A stretch of DNA of 64,000 nucleotides, taken from NCBI RefSeq assembly GCF_018873765.1, contig NC_057921.1:19032604-19096603 (forward strand). Reading direction: 5' to 3'. The translations under genes and the position numbers were made by a program. Positions 12,909 to 22,860 of the stretch are shown in pieces; positions within the stretch are counted from its first letter, which is position 1, and every line of letters starts with the position of its first letter. This stretch comes from Telopea speciosissima. Lineage: Eukaryota > Streptophyta > Magnoliopsida > Proteales > Proteaceae. The notes under the pieces were generated by a model. That model had not been told where the DNA came from and did not search any database. It saw only the letters and a program-made list of their open reading frames with translations.

Positions 12909-13143
12909 CTAAACCACCGACGGGAGAGAAAGATAGAAAGAGATCAAAGAGGAATAAGAACAGTAAGAGCTTACTACGTACCTCAGAGTAGGAGATGTTC
13001 CCCGAGCAGGGAGGCCAAGAGCAACACCACCGTCAGCTACAGCAGGCTGGAGCTCCTGGCAGTGGTAGCCGGAGCAACACCAACCCTAGAATCTATCCCT
13101 TGATCCTCAATCGGCTGTTTTAGCCCCAAATGGTCCACAATAG
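12909..13143 (-). other. Chimeric upstream exon candidate next to captured NF-YB
   Basis: Upstream of the NF-YB exon on the minus strand, an open stretch at about 13060-12983 ends in CTCTGAG followed by GTACGTAG, a plausible splice donor about 75 bp before the NF-YB acceptor. Its translation (VALGLPARGTSPTL and neighbours) does not resemble NF-YB. If transcribed it could form a chimeric transcript. Weak evidence only. Confidence 0.3.
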
Positions 13144-13500
13144 CTACAGCGGGAGCAAGGTTGAAAGAGATTTGAGAGAAATTAGACAGAAAATGTGAAG
13201 ATTAGAGAGGGACAGAGGGACAGTGATCAGTGCACAGGAAGTGAATAGTTTGGGTTGTCTGCTGAACCACAAATAGTCCAGAGCTTGTAGCGGAAGCAAG
13301 AGTGAAAGAGACTGTGAGAGATTGAGAGAGATTTGAGGGAGAATGCGAGAGATTGGGAGAGAAACGTGAGGAATTGGGATTTGAGGGAGAACCATCGTGA
13401 TAGATTGAGAGAGAAACGCGAGGGATTGGGATTTGAGAATTTAGAGAGGGTATCTTAGCGCGCGGCAAGAGGCGGGAAATGAATAGAGCTTGGAGTTTTT
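13144..13500. repeat. GA-rich degenerate tandem repeat in CACTA element
   Basis: Imperfect units built on 'GAGAGATTGGGAGAGAAACG' and 'GGATTTGAG'. They create long Ser/Leu/Pro-rich open frames on the minus strand that are compositional only. Confidence 0.6.
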
Positions 13501-13509
13501 GTACGAAAA

Positions 13510-14010
13510 AAGGCATTATATTCAGCGGCGATTATTAATAAACGTCGTGATATTGTACCCCATATAACCCGTTTTTTACTAAACGCCCGAAAATACATAT
13601 GTAGGGGATAAATATAGTATGATACTATGGCATTTACAAATAAACGTCGCTGTATTGTTACATACCTCGGCAATTTAGAACAAACGCCCCCAAAGATTTA
13701 TGATACTACGGCGTTTATTTATAAACGCCGTTGTATTGTTACATACCTCGGCAATTCAGAACGAACGCCCCCAACGATTTATGATACTACGGAGTTTATA
13801 AATAAACGTCGTTGTATTGTTACATACCCCGGCAGTTCAAACCAAGCGCCCCCAAAGTTGTATGTGTAGCGGCGATTACATATAAACGCCATGATTTCTA
13901 TGTATTATACTTTATAAACCAACGGTTGTTAGTAAACGCCGTCGAATATTCCTATATGACTGCGTTTACCAATAAACGCCGCTAAGGTCCGTCTAAAAAT
14001 GCCACGACAG
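13510..14010. repeat. Right subterminal repeats of CACTA element
   Basis: Motifs of type AAACGCCG and GGCGTTTA in both orientations. They include three 81-bp tandem units at 13618-13698, 13699-13779 and 13780-13860. Each unit contains a palindrome-like core (GGCGTTTATTTATAAACGCC in the second unit) and the conserved block TGTTACATACC. Confidence 0.8.
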
Positions 14011-14028
14011 ACCCTTTTTCTTGTAGTG

Positions 14029-14031
14029 GTT
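14029..14031. repeat. 3-bp target-site duplication GTT, right
   Basis: GTT directly follows the CACTA right terminus and matches 7115-7117. Confidence 0.75.
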
Positions 14032-15092
14032 AATGGTTTCATTATTGTATTGGGTTACAGTGTCGGGTGTACCGGTACCGGAACCCTAGAAATAATTATA
14101 AAACATGTTGATTGTCATACTACCCTGTATGCGCCGTATCGTGCTGGTAATCGGGTACTAGATGGAATGGGACATTGATGCCCCTGGGAGACCTCTCGAG
14201 ACGATAGAAATTGCATGTAGTATATCTGTGGTTAGGATTCTTGTTTCCTTATGCTACGACCCTTACCAACAGGGGTGTATGTGTTGGATAGTCCAAGCAC
14301 CTGTTGCCTGTGGGGGAGAGAGGCCAAGTCAGGGGTAGTGATGACTATCGGGGTCTGCCACTGGGTGGTTTGATGGCTTTGACTGGAGTAGGCTCCCTTA
14401 TGATAACGGGGGTTTTATTGAGGTGATAAGTTAAGTGACCCACAGTGTCTCTCGAGTTATCACAGTAGCATACACTTGACTTAGAATTTGTGTGCTAGGT
14501 GAAAAATGAATCTAACATGTGCATGCTTCATGAACTATTTGTAAATGTGTGTTTGTGTGTATGTGCATTCTCCTTTGCTCTCTCACTAGCTTGTGGAGCT
14601 AACCTAGTTGTTCAACCTCTTTTAGTTAATATGCAGGTAACCTCTTGATACGCTCCTATGGATGCCAATCGAGTGGAACCGGTGGCTTGGACTTGGATGT
14701 CAATGTACACCCAAGAATGGTGTCCATGTGACATGATTTAAATCTTTACTTTTGTATTCATCCTTAGTCATGTACAGACTCCATGTATAAACTTATGGAA
14801 TTTACTGGATGGATACGGGATATAGTAACTGCAATACATGTTATCATTAGTGAAGCGACATCTTGTATTTTTTTTTATTTTAAAATGATTTATGCTTCCG
14901 TTGAATTAGATTTTTTGTTTTGGAATGATTTACTACATTGGTTTACACTCCCTGACATCATCTGGCCTTGTCATTGGGTATGCTGTGGATCGGGCCACTG
15001 TATTTGTGATCCTAGTAGTATTGGGATGACACCTATCGTCCTAGTCACCCTTTTTCTTGTAATTCATCCTTTATTGGGATGAGGGCGTGACA

Positions 15093-15625
15093 GCTCTTTT
15101 GCTAAAAACTTATGGGGCTAGTATTCTTATGGAAGCAAAGTGGATCACCAAGACATTCAAGGGAGATTCAATTGGGAGCATCGCTAAATTGCCTTTTTGG
15201 GTGACAGTTGCGCACATCTGGAAGGTGAGAAAGTTTCATCTTTTCAAAAATAAAATGAAGACTATGTCTTGTCTTATTAGAGATATCAAAGCGGACGCCC
15301 AAGACCAGTGTAGATCGGATATCCTCAAGGGGGAGAAATCTCGGAGGAACATGTTCTTAGTTCAGAAATGGGAAGTGCTTCCTATGTGGGTTGGGAGGAG
15401 TAATGTCCCGATGAGATGATTGGGGTTTTGTTGTCTTTTTGTTTCATTGTGCTCTTAGGGTCTCTTGAGTTTTTCTTGGCTTCGGCCTTGGGTATAATCT
15501 TTAGTCTTAGATCCTTCCGAGGCTTAGGGAATTCATTCCAATTCTCGATAGGCTGCCTTAGTTTGTGTATATCTTCTCTATTTTATCAATAAATTTATTT
15601 ATCTAAAAATAAAAAATAAAAAAAG
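15093..15625 (+). pseudogene. LINE 3' fragment with A-rich tail
   Basis: The frame 15093-15419 encodes the region after the LINE zinc-knuckle (zf-RVT) domain, with 'AHIWKVRKFHLF' corresponding to the 'HIWRERN' block of plant LINE ORF2 proteins. It ends in a stop at 15417. A 3' UTR follows and ends in an A-rich tail at 15604-15625 (TAAAAATAAAAAATAAAAAA). The 5' side is cut by the gypsy LTR end at 15092. It is a dead 5'-truncated copy. Confidence 0.65.
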
Positions 15626-16330
15626 ACAATGACAACACATGTACTCTAAATACTTTCAATACTACACCATAAATCCAACACCAACACCAAATACTTCCAA
15701 TCTTCAATTTAAGACAGATAAAGTTACTTCAAGTTTAGTGAGACATTGCATTAAATATTCTTAACCTAACCATATCCGGATCAGGGCTACATTAATCCTG
15801 TTCTCACTTTCAGAGTTTATGTTCACTAAATGCAAACCTATGATTTGTCTACTATTTTAAAATTTAGTGTTCATTTTCTCTCCATACGCTTGACTTCTTT
15901 TCTTCCTTAGCATCACCGTTTTAGCCAAGATTATCTGATCCTATCCCATAGCATGTCAATCTCTAGTCATTAGTGCGTTCATCTTAATCTTGAAACAGAA
16001 GAGAATTCTTCCCTTGTTAGTTGATAAGCTTACTTGTGATAATAGAACTGTGTTCTAGTCGGCTGGACTTTCAGTGAAATGATCTTCAAAGGAGAGACCA
16101 GTTGCCGGTTGTGGGTCCAGCACAGGAGACTTAATCACTGATTAAAATGAAGAAGCAAACTTGAAACATAAATTTCTTTGCTAGGAAGGTTCCTACAAAG
16201 TGTGGCATGCAAGACTAATTAAAATGCATCTTCTTGTAAATAAGGTCTTCTCCTTCTCCTAACCAGCCACCCACGTCTCTTATATTTAGAGGTTCTAGAT
16301 AACCAAACGAATAACCTCTTCTTCCTATCA
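15626..16330. other. No gene recognised
   Basis: AT-rich intergenic sequence. I see no reading frame, RNA gene or clear repeat. Confidence 0.5.
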
Positions 16331-16339
16331 CTTATCTAG

Positions 16340-16492
16340 ATTAAATCTTGTCCAGCCCAGTTCCCTGGTGCCCCTAATAAGGGGGGGTGTAATGACCACC
16401 CTACCCCTGCTTGAATGGGGTCCACCCCCCTTATTAGAGGCACTGGAAACAGGGCCGGGCAGGGAACTGGAGGAGATAATTTTCCGGTAGAC
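16340..16492. mobile_element. Foldback MITE, family A, copy 1
   Basis: Inverted arms meet around a GC-rich core: CCCCTAATAAGGGGGG on the left and CCCCCCTTATTAGAGG on the right. The right arm ends GGAGATAATTTTCCGG. The core 'TGACCACCCTACCCCTG' is shared with copies at 31132-31307 and about 52131-52292. Confidence 0.65.
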
Positions 16493-17408
16493 TACAGACA
16501 ATACAGAGATTTCTAACAACTCCCAAATTTATTTATACTAACTCCCCCTTTTAATTATTTTTTCTTTTGGGGGGGGTAACTTTTGTTATATTTTTACTTC
16601 TATCTAACCCATTATCTCATAAATTTGGAAAATTATGAAACTAGGTCAACAGTTACAGTTGAACTCTTTTTTTTATGGTGTCATTAAATCTCCCCTTGCA
16701 AGCAACAAGGTGTTTGAGGGCATGCTTAGAGCGAGCAGGTGAGGCTTTCATTTTCTTTGTGGGATTTTTTTCGTGTTTAGATAATCCAGTGAAGAAGATA
16801 AAGTGGCCCTTCATGGTGGAGTTTGGAGGGATTGTTCAAATAAACTAGTTCTAGAAACATGAGTCTCCATCAAAAGCTAGCTATGGCTGCGACAAATTTC
16901 TATGTTTTCTTTACTGATACGTCTTAGAGGCATAACACAAACAGTAACTAGTTTGTCTACTTCAATTAATTAGAGAAAATTAAGAATCACTAGTTAGTCT
17001 TCCTCGGTGTTTGAAAATATGTCGTAGGTGGGGATTATTTAGAAGGAATTGAAATATGAGATGGTTTCGTTTGATGGTTACTTCTCCCTAAAAGGAAAAT
17101 GAATTAACATATAAATGGCTATGATAGGAAAGCTTTAGTTTGGAATCTCAACATATTCGGCAAAGGGTAGGTAGGTTAGCTGTTTTTTTTTGGGTGAAAG
17201 GATACCTACTAAACTTCATGGTCCCTTCTCGGACAAAGGTTGGCTTGTGAGATGAGATTACTAATACAGTACTCCTCGTGTTGAATAAGAGCTTTCACTC
17301 CTTCAGTGGTTTCACTGTCCTCAGATCTATCTCTCTCAAAGATAGAAATCTCAACTTATAAGAAAATTTCAGTTGAAATTTGGATTATTTCATTGTCTTC
17401 TTTTTGTT
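16493..17408. other. No gene recognised
   Basis: AT-rich sequence with homopolymer runs and no supportable feature. Confidence 0.45.
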
Positions 17409-18000
17409 TTTTGTTTTGGGTGTTTTTTTTTTTTTTTTTTTTTGGGGGGGGGGGGGTTGAATAGAAGTCTTTATTAAAGAAGAGTACAACTAATTACAAC
17501 AACCCAAAGGGAAACAAGAGGACAAGCCCAAATAAAACATTGAACAACATGAAAAAGGAGCCTGATCTCATGATCTCAAACCCCTAAGAGGAAACAATGT
17601 GCTGGTTTCCCTGTATATGTCAATCTCTTGTAACCTATATATATATATACATTTCTCTATTGAGGAATCATAATCAAGGTATGGTATCACATTAACACAA
17701 TTTAAGTCCGATGCATGAAGATGTTTGATCTTGGTTTTGACATCAAACTCAATAGGACTCCATATCTACTTTTGAGATTGAGAAGAGGAGGTCCATCTCC
17801 TCTTGTTTCTCTCAAACCATAAATGATAAATAGAAGCACAGATGAACATCTTTCCAGCCCTATTGTAGATCGACTTCCCTTTAAAGTTGATATGCATAAA
17901 AATATGAACACCAATGGGTGTAACACATGGCAGAGGAGCTCGAACCAAGCCACGAGCCAAGGTCAAGCCATCGTGATTCAATAAGATCCAAATTTTCCAT
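17409..18000 (-). pseudogene. LINE 3' fragment (minus), with poly-A tail as poly-T
   Basis: On the minus strand, 17981-17766 encodes 'SIYNRAGKMFICASIYHLWF' then ERNKRRW, the post-RT zinc-finger region of a plant LINE ORF2. The 3' end at low coordinates is a C13 run followed by about 21 A (plus strand T 17423-17443, G 17444-17456). It is a truncated dead copy, distinct in sequence from the one at 15.1-15.6 kb. Confidence 0.65.
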
Positions 18001-18420
18001 AACTAGGACATTTCTATTGGGATCGGATTCTTCTTAAGGAAAGGGAAACGTCTACATGTAAATATTTTCTAGCAGGACTCTCTATGCATATCTCCTACCA
18101 TTCGATCAGGACTCCTACTGGATTCACCTTCCTTCCAAGTATCTCCAACCAGTAATCAGACTACTCCACCGTCTATTCTATAAATAGGGAAGTAAAACAT
18201 AGCATGTTCAACCCTACACATAAATTTTCTCAAGTTATTGCTCTTTCAGCATCCTTGTTGTTGCTCTGAGTTTTGACTTAAGCATTGGAGAGTCCACCCG
18301 AAGTCCACCTCAGCCCTTTCTATTGTATACATTCTGGTCTATTGCGTGCAAATCTTCTCCTCGATGCGAATTTCAGTGGCAACAAAACTTATTCCGAATC
18401 CAAGACCATCCACTATATGA
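18000..18420 (+). other. Possible LTR fragment with TATA box
   Basis: A CTATAAATAGGG element at 18178-18189 is followed by a leader rich in C/T and by the block GATGCGAATTTCAGTGGCAAC near 18364. This organisation resembles a retrotransposon LTR promoter and R region. No partner LTR or coding region is present, so the call is tentative. Confidence 0.3.
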
Positions 18421-19837
18421 CCTTTGAATAACATTCACTATGAGATAAACACCATCTTCATAGCTTCCATTTTTTTTATGTGTGTGTGTGTGTGTTAATG
18501 GATTAGGAAAAAAATAAAGGTTCAATTCCCTGCAACCCCATAATAAACAGTAACCAACCTTCTAGGAAGCCCTCGTGTTACATCCCTTTTAAAAATACCT
18601 ATCAACGTGTATCATCAAGGGATGCCTAGACATAAATCACGTACATCCTCTTTTCTTTTCTTTCATTAATTTAAATACTTGACCTTTTAGGGGAAAAAAA
18701 GTGTGTGTTGAGAGAGAGAGAGCCTAGTTTAGTCTGCTCGGTAGGTAAAGGCTGTTGCAAGTTGCAACAGTCAATGGCTTATATCCAAAGAAATACTCTT
18801 TACCTAATAATAACAAATAATCTGACTTTTTTCTAACCCGGCAAAAAAAAAAACTGACTCTCTCCAAAAAAGTTTATTTATATTAGTAAGTTAATAACAA
18901 GAAAATTATTTAAGGTTGGAACTTTTTTTTATTGTATTAATTGCTTGAACTTGTCCTTCAAGCTTTAGCAAAAAAGCTTATCCTTTAAGACCCCCCCCCC
19001 CCCCATTGTACATAGATGACCATCCCTAAACACATGGAAAATATTCTTCATTTTGTGACTATCTACTTTGACGTGCCTTGCCCTTGTGTCTTCTCAAGGG
19101 TCAAATGCTTATGTCATTCACTAATGAATCCCTTCCAATTCAAGAATGAGTCTTTTTCAGGCTTCTTTGCCGTGTCCAACATCTCTACAAACTAATTCAT
19201 TTTGAACTCAAAATACAGTTTGTCATGCTTTCATCTAACTTTTTCGCTGTTTTCTTGCCGTGGGCTTGCGCCATTGAAGAACTGAACACCTAAGCTAAAA
19301 TAATGAATTATTTTGCACCTTTTGGTACATGTGAACCACATTCCATGGGTCCCAAGTGTCAATAATCTAAATATGATATCGTTCATCGTAGTCATTCCTT
19401 CATAAATTAATTGCAGGAAAAAGTAGAGACACAAAAAAAAAAATAAAAAAAAAATGAAGTAAAGATCACCACATTGAAGTAAATTAAATGGGGAGTATAA
19501 TACAAATGAAGCAATCAATGGAAAAAGAAACTAAAATTTAAAAAAAAATAAAAATACAGCAAATACTGTCTTTATGTCTTTTTCTTTTTCTTTTTTTTTT
19601 CTTTTTGTACAGCAGCAGCCTATGAATTTCTTCTAAACATAATATGAATCTCCTTCTCTAAATCTCCCTTGGTATATATAATCTGGAAACCATATGCTAG
19701 GATGTGATTGGCCAAGATAGACCAGATGATTGGCTGCAAAAATATTGGTCAAATATTAATAATTTTTCTGAAATCACCAAAAAATTAAAAAAAATATAAC
19801 GAAAAATTGAACTAAAAACTCAGTAAAAAATGAGTAC
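18421..19837. other. Intergenic, downstream of the MYB gene
   Basis: AT-rich, with a (TG)n run near 18478-18496, a C run near 18989-19004 and A-rich tracts near 19433-19454. The last few hundred bases are probably 3' UTR and terminator of the MYB gene. No separate gene seen. Confidence 0.5.
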
Positions 19838-20877
19838 TCACTTCATTAATTCTCTCCAATAAAAGTCACTGGTTTCATTATCCAGATTGAATTCTCCCAA
19901 GGCATCAAAGGTGGTTGAGGGAGCTGAGAGTTCATTGGGAATGATCTTGCTATCCATTTGGTTTACTATGGTAGAATCTGGAGAAGCTGAAACAGATGCA
20001 GGAGTAGGGTTTGGAGTAGGAGTGGGATATGATGAACTGTTGAAGTTATTATTACAGATATTCTCATTGGTTGATTGTGAGACTCCAAAATCTGCAAAAT
20101 TAGATTGCATTTGAGTAGGGTTAGAAGAAAGGCCAAGAGGGTTATTGAGAAGTCCTTGGAATTGGGTATTTGATTGGACATATTCATTGAGAACATAATC
20201 ACTAAAGTGATTCAAACCCAAAAGATTAACTGCTTCCATATTTGAAGGTGCACTATTACTATTAATGAGTTGTAGTAGATTCAACACTTTGATTTTGGCT
20301 AACTCTGCAGCATCTACCAAAGGATTCATCTGATTGAGAAGGCTTGCAGCAGCTAGCAAATGAGGGAGATCTGAGAGGAAAGTGAGATCAGTTCTTGGTC
20401 TGTGAGTTATTGGATCAATACCCATTTGAAGGAGTTTTTTCCTTAGATGGGTATTCCAGAAATTCTTGATCTCATTATCAGTTCTTCCAGGGAGATGAGT
20501 AGAGATTGCTGACCATCTACAACAATCAGAAAAAAATGAAACTGAATCAGTTCCTCGATCTCCAATTATTAGTTCATGCATGGAAATTAAAAAAAAAAAA
20601 AACAGACTTACTTGTTTCCAAGAACTGAGTGAAGTTGGATAATAGTTCTCTCTTCATCTTCAGAGAATTTTCCCCTTTTGATATCTGGTCTAAGATAATT
20701 AGTCCATCTTAATCTGCAACTCTTCCCACATCTATTCAATCCTGCAAGCTTTGGAAGTGCTCTCCAGCTTCCATGGCCATGTTTCTGAATATAATCCATG
20801 AGCTTCTGATCTTCCTCTGGTGTCCATGGACCTTTCTTCAAACCAACTTCGTCACAACAAGGAGACCTCCCCATCAT
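19838..20877 (-). CDS. R2R3-MYB transcription factor (S10/S24-like)
   Basis: Two exons: 20877-20612 and 20516-19838, joined through a 95-bp GT-AG intron that splits the Lys codon of GNK/W. The protein is 314 aa. It starts (M)[18 protein letters not shown]2 spans about residues 14-65, with three Trp. R3 spans about 67-117, ending '[20 protein letters not shown]', followed by [15 protein letters not shown]. That last block is typical of the AtMYB9/107 and AtMYB53/92/93 groups, which are linked to suberin and endodermal or root programmes. The bHLH-interaction signature in R3 is absent. The C-terminus is Ser/Asn/Pro-rich with no known motif recognised. The usual first intron of R2R3 genes, inside R2, is missing, as [12 protein letters not shown] is continuous. 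The frame is intact and splice sites are good. It should bind AC- or MBS-type promoter elements in the nucleus. Confidence 0.93.
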
Positions 20878-20960
20878 TCCTGAGAAGGGTGAGATATTAG
20901 ATTATGAGTTGGAGAATAAAGGTAAAGATTAAGTTGGGGAAAATCTAAGAGAGAAGTCTT

Positions 20961-20971
20961 GCTTTTATAGT
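20961..20971 (-). promoter_or_regulatory. TATA box of the MYB gene
   Basis: Minus-strand ACTATAAAAGC lies about 85-95 bp upstream of the ATG and is followed by a C/T-rich leader. It is a good position for a core promoter with a short 5' UTR. Confidence 0.6.
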
Positions 20972-21745
20972 GATTTGATGTTTGGAAATAAGAAGGCTTC
21001 TTCTTATTAGTCCTTTTACTCTTTTGTGTGTGGAAGACGTTTTGCCCACGACAAGAAGTCAATGTGATATCATTGCAAAGGAAATCAATAAACATGTCAA
21101 AATAAGTCATTTGTAATATTAATATAATTTATTAATAATAATAATAATATTCCCAAAGTTGTCCTATCTTTACTTTTTATACCGATTATATCCCTTGAAG
21201 GGTTTTGGGTCTTCTTTTGACAACATGGTTTGAAAATTATAACTTAAATTAATGTAAAACAAAGAGCTGTGAGCTGAGGAAGGGTATCGGGGAACATATT
21301 AATATATTGGGCAATATACTAAAACTGTATAGAGAAATTCATTCATCGTGGAGTTTCAGATGTGCATGGAAAGGTATCGGTAAGTATTTTGGGGAATACA
21401 CTAAAATCCTATAGGGATTTGTAAACCCTAGGATGATTTAATGAACCTTCACCATGTGATAGAACGAAAACTTTCTACAAATACAGATTTAAATATGACG
21501 ATAATAAAATGAGTTTGGATTCTCTCGACGTATTAATTCTTCACAAAACGATGCATTTTGGTTAGTTAACACTCTTATTCTTTAATTTTATTTCTTTTTT
21601 ATTATGCCTTTTTCTAGGACATAGATAACGAAATTATGCTATGATGATAACTTAATCTTGTTAATCTATACACATAGTTGATATTAACTATAAAAAAAAA
21701 TAAAAAAAATAAAAAAAGATAACCGTGAAAACTTACGTAGATTTC
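20972..21745. other. Upstream region of the MYB gene
   Basis: Very AT-rich and non-coding, with (AAT)n near 21130-21150. It ends at the left LTR of the copia element at 21746, so only about 0.75 kb of unique promoter separates the MYB gene from a retrotransposon. Confidence 0.5.
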
Positions 21746-21971
21746 TGTTAAGTTTGAATTTCAAGCTCAATTGCATATCTGATATTGTGTGTACAATAGG
21801 ATAATATATACACAAGGAATCTTACATACCTAATCTTCTACTGATATGGAAGATAATTACATAATTATAGTATATCTTACCTACCTAATCTTCTACATAT
21901 ATGGAAGGTATATACAAAGGAAATCTGTGGTAGGTGAATAGGATAAGGGTGAGATGTGTACGATTGTAAGA
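21746..21971 (-). repeat. 3' LTR of minus-strand copia element
   Basis: Plus strand starts TGTTAAGTTTGAATTTCAA and ends ATTGTAAGA. It matches 26335-26560 over its full length with about 12 substitutions and no length change. Confidence 0.9.
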
Positions 21972-22071
21972 CTCCCCCTCAAGTTGGAGTGTGGAGATTC
22001 CGAATGCCCAACTTGGAAAGTAGAAATTTGAACTGTTCATTACCAAGTGCCTTTGTAAAAATGTCAGCCAG

Positions 22072-22860
22072 CTAAGAGCGGGAGGCAATCTTTGTGGGAG
22101 CAATGAGGCCATGTTGTTGTCGCTCATGAACTAGGTGGCAATCGATCTCAATGTGCTTGGTTCTTTCATGAAAAATAGGGTTAGCTTGATTATCACAATA
22201 CAGTGGAACTGGAGTGGTGAAGGAGAGACCAATATCGTGCAATAAATATGTGAGCCAGATTAATTCACAAGTTGCAACAACCATGGCTCGATACTCAGCT
22301 TCGACGGATGAGCCAGAGATGGTGTGTTGCTTCTTGGTCTTCCAAGAAATAAGACTGGAGCCCAATAGTACATAGTAGCCAATGGTAGATCGGCGAGTCA
22401 TGGGACAACTGGCCCAATCTGAATCACAGTAGACCTTGAGATCAGGTGTATTGTCAGAACTGAAATGGAGACCTTGTCCAAGGGTCGTTTTGAGATACCG
22501 TAATAGATGGTGAGCAGCATCAAGGTGGGGCTGCCGTGGTTGATGCATGAATTGACTCAAAATATTGACCGTATGGACGATATCTGGGCGGGCAACCATC
22601 AGGTATATGAGGCGGCCAATCAGACGACGATAGGAAGATGGATCAGTAAGGAGGTTGCCTTCCTTGTTTGATAATTTCAAAGTTTGCTCAATGGGTGTGT
22701 CCGCAGGACGTGCTCCAGTGTATCCACAGTCGTCCTAAATTTCAAGCACATACTTGTGTTGACATAGATATAAGCCAAATCTGGATCGTGCCACCTCGAT
22801 TCCCAAAAAAATATTTGAGTTGACCCAAATCTTTTATATGGAATTGCTGGTGAAGCATTT
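22072..22860 (-). pseudogene. Copia RT C-terminus and RNase H
   Basis: The minus frame 22680-22072 covers 'YRRLIGRLIYLMVARPDI', CDSDWASC, 'EAEYRAMVVATCELIW' and the end block HIEIDCHLVHERQQHGLI. These are the copia RT tail and RNase H, with acidic active-site residues D (CDSDWA) and E (EAEYR) present. Between 22860 and 22680 the frame is broken by stops. Confidence 0.85.

Larger units (their letters stand above)
7118..14028. mobile_element. Non-autonomous CACTA element carrying NF-YB gene exons
   Basis: The left end is CATTACAAGAAAA and the right end is TTTTTCTTGTAGTG, so the two ends are inverted and differ from the classic CACTACAAGAAA by one base on the left. A GTT duplication flanks them. 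Both ends have subterminal arrays of short motifs (GCGGCATTT, AAACGCCG) in both orientations, the hallmark of CACTA transposase binding zones. I found no transposase (TNPA/TNPD-like) reading frame in the 6.9 kb, so it would need a transposase in trans. The interior instead holds exons of a host NF-YB gene (12213-12908, minus). It sits inside a gypsy LTR and is therefore younger than that LTR. Confidence 0.8.
5114..15092 (+). mobile_element. Ty3/gypsy 3' LTR, split by a CACTA element
   Basis: The LTR starts at about 5114 (GTTACACCCG) right after a polypurine tract and ends at 15092 with GGGCGTGACA. Removing the CACTA insertion (7118-14028) leaves about 3.07 kb, in the range of the large LTRs of Tekay/Del-type chromoviruses. 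The second solo LTR in this window (35429-38358, about 2.93 kb) has the same overall order: an ACACCCGTGCC start, a purine-rich transcribed leader, and an end in GTGACA. No coding sequence was recognised in it. The matching 5' LTR and most of the internal region are not in the window. Confidence 0.6.

Noticed and set aside
13144-13516. Ser/Leu/Pro-rich frames on the minus strand
   Set aside because: Produced by a GA-rich tandem repeat, with two overlapping frames equally open.
13618-13860. Regular repeats with spacers that superficially resemble a CRISPR array
   Set aside because: Plant nuclear DNA, units are head-to-tail 81-bp copies without unique spacers, and they belong to a CACTA subterminal region.
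17702-17981. Small host gene on the minus strand
   Set aside because: The HLWFERN-type block and the poly-A end show it is a LINE 3' fragment.
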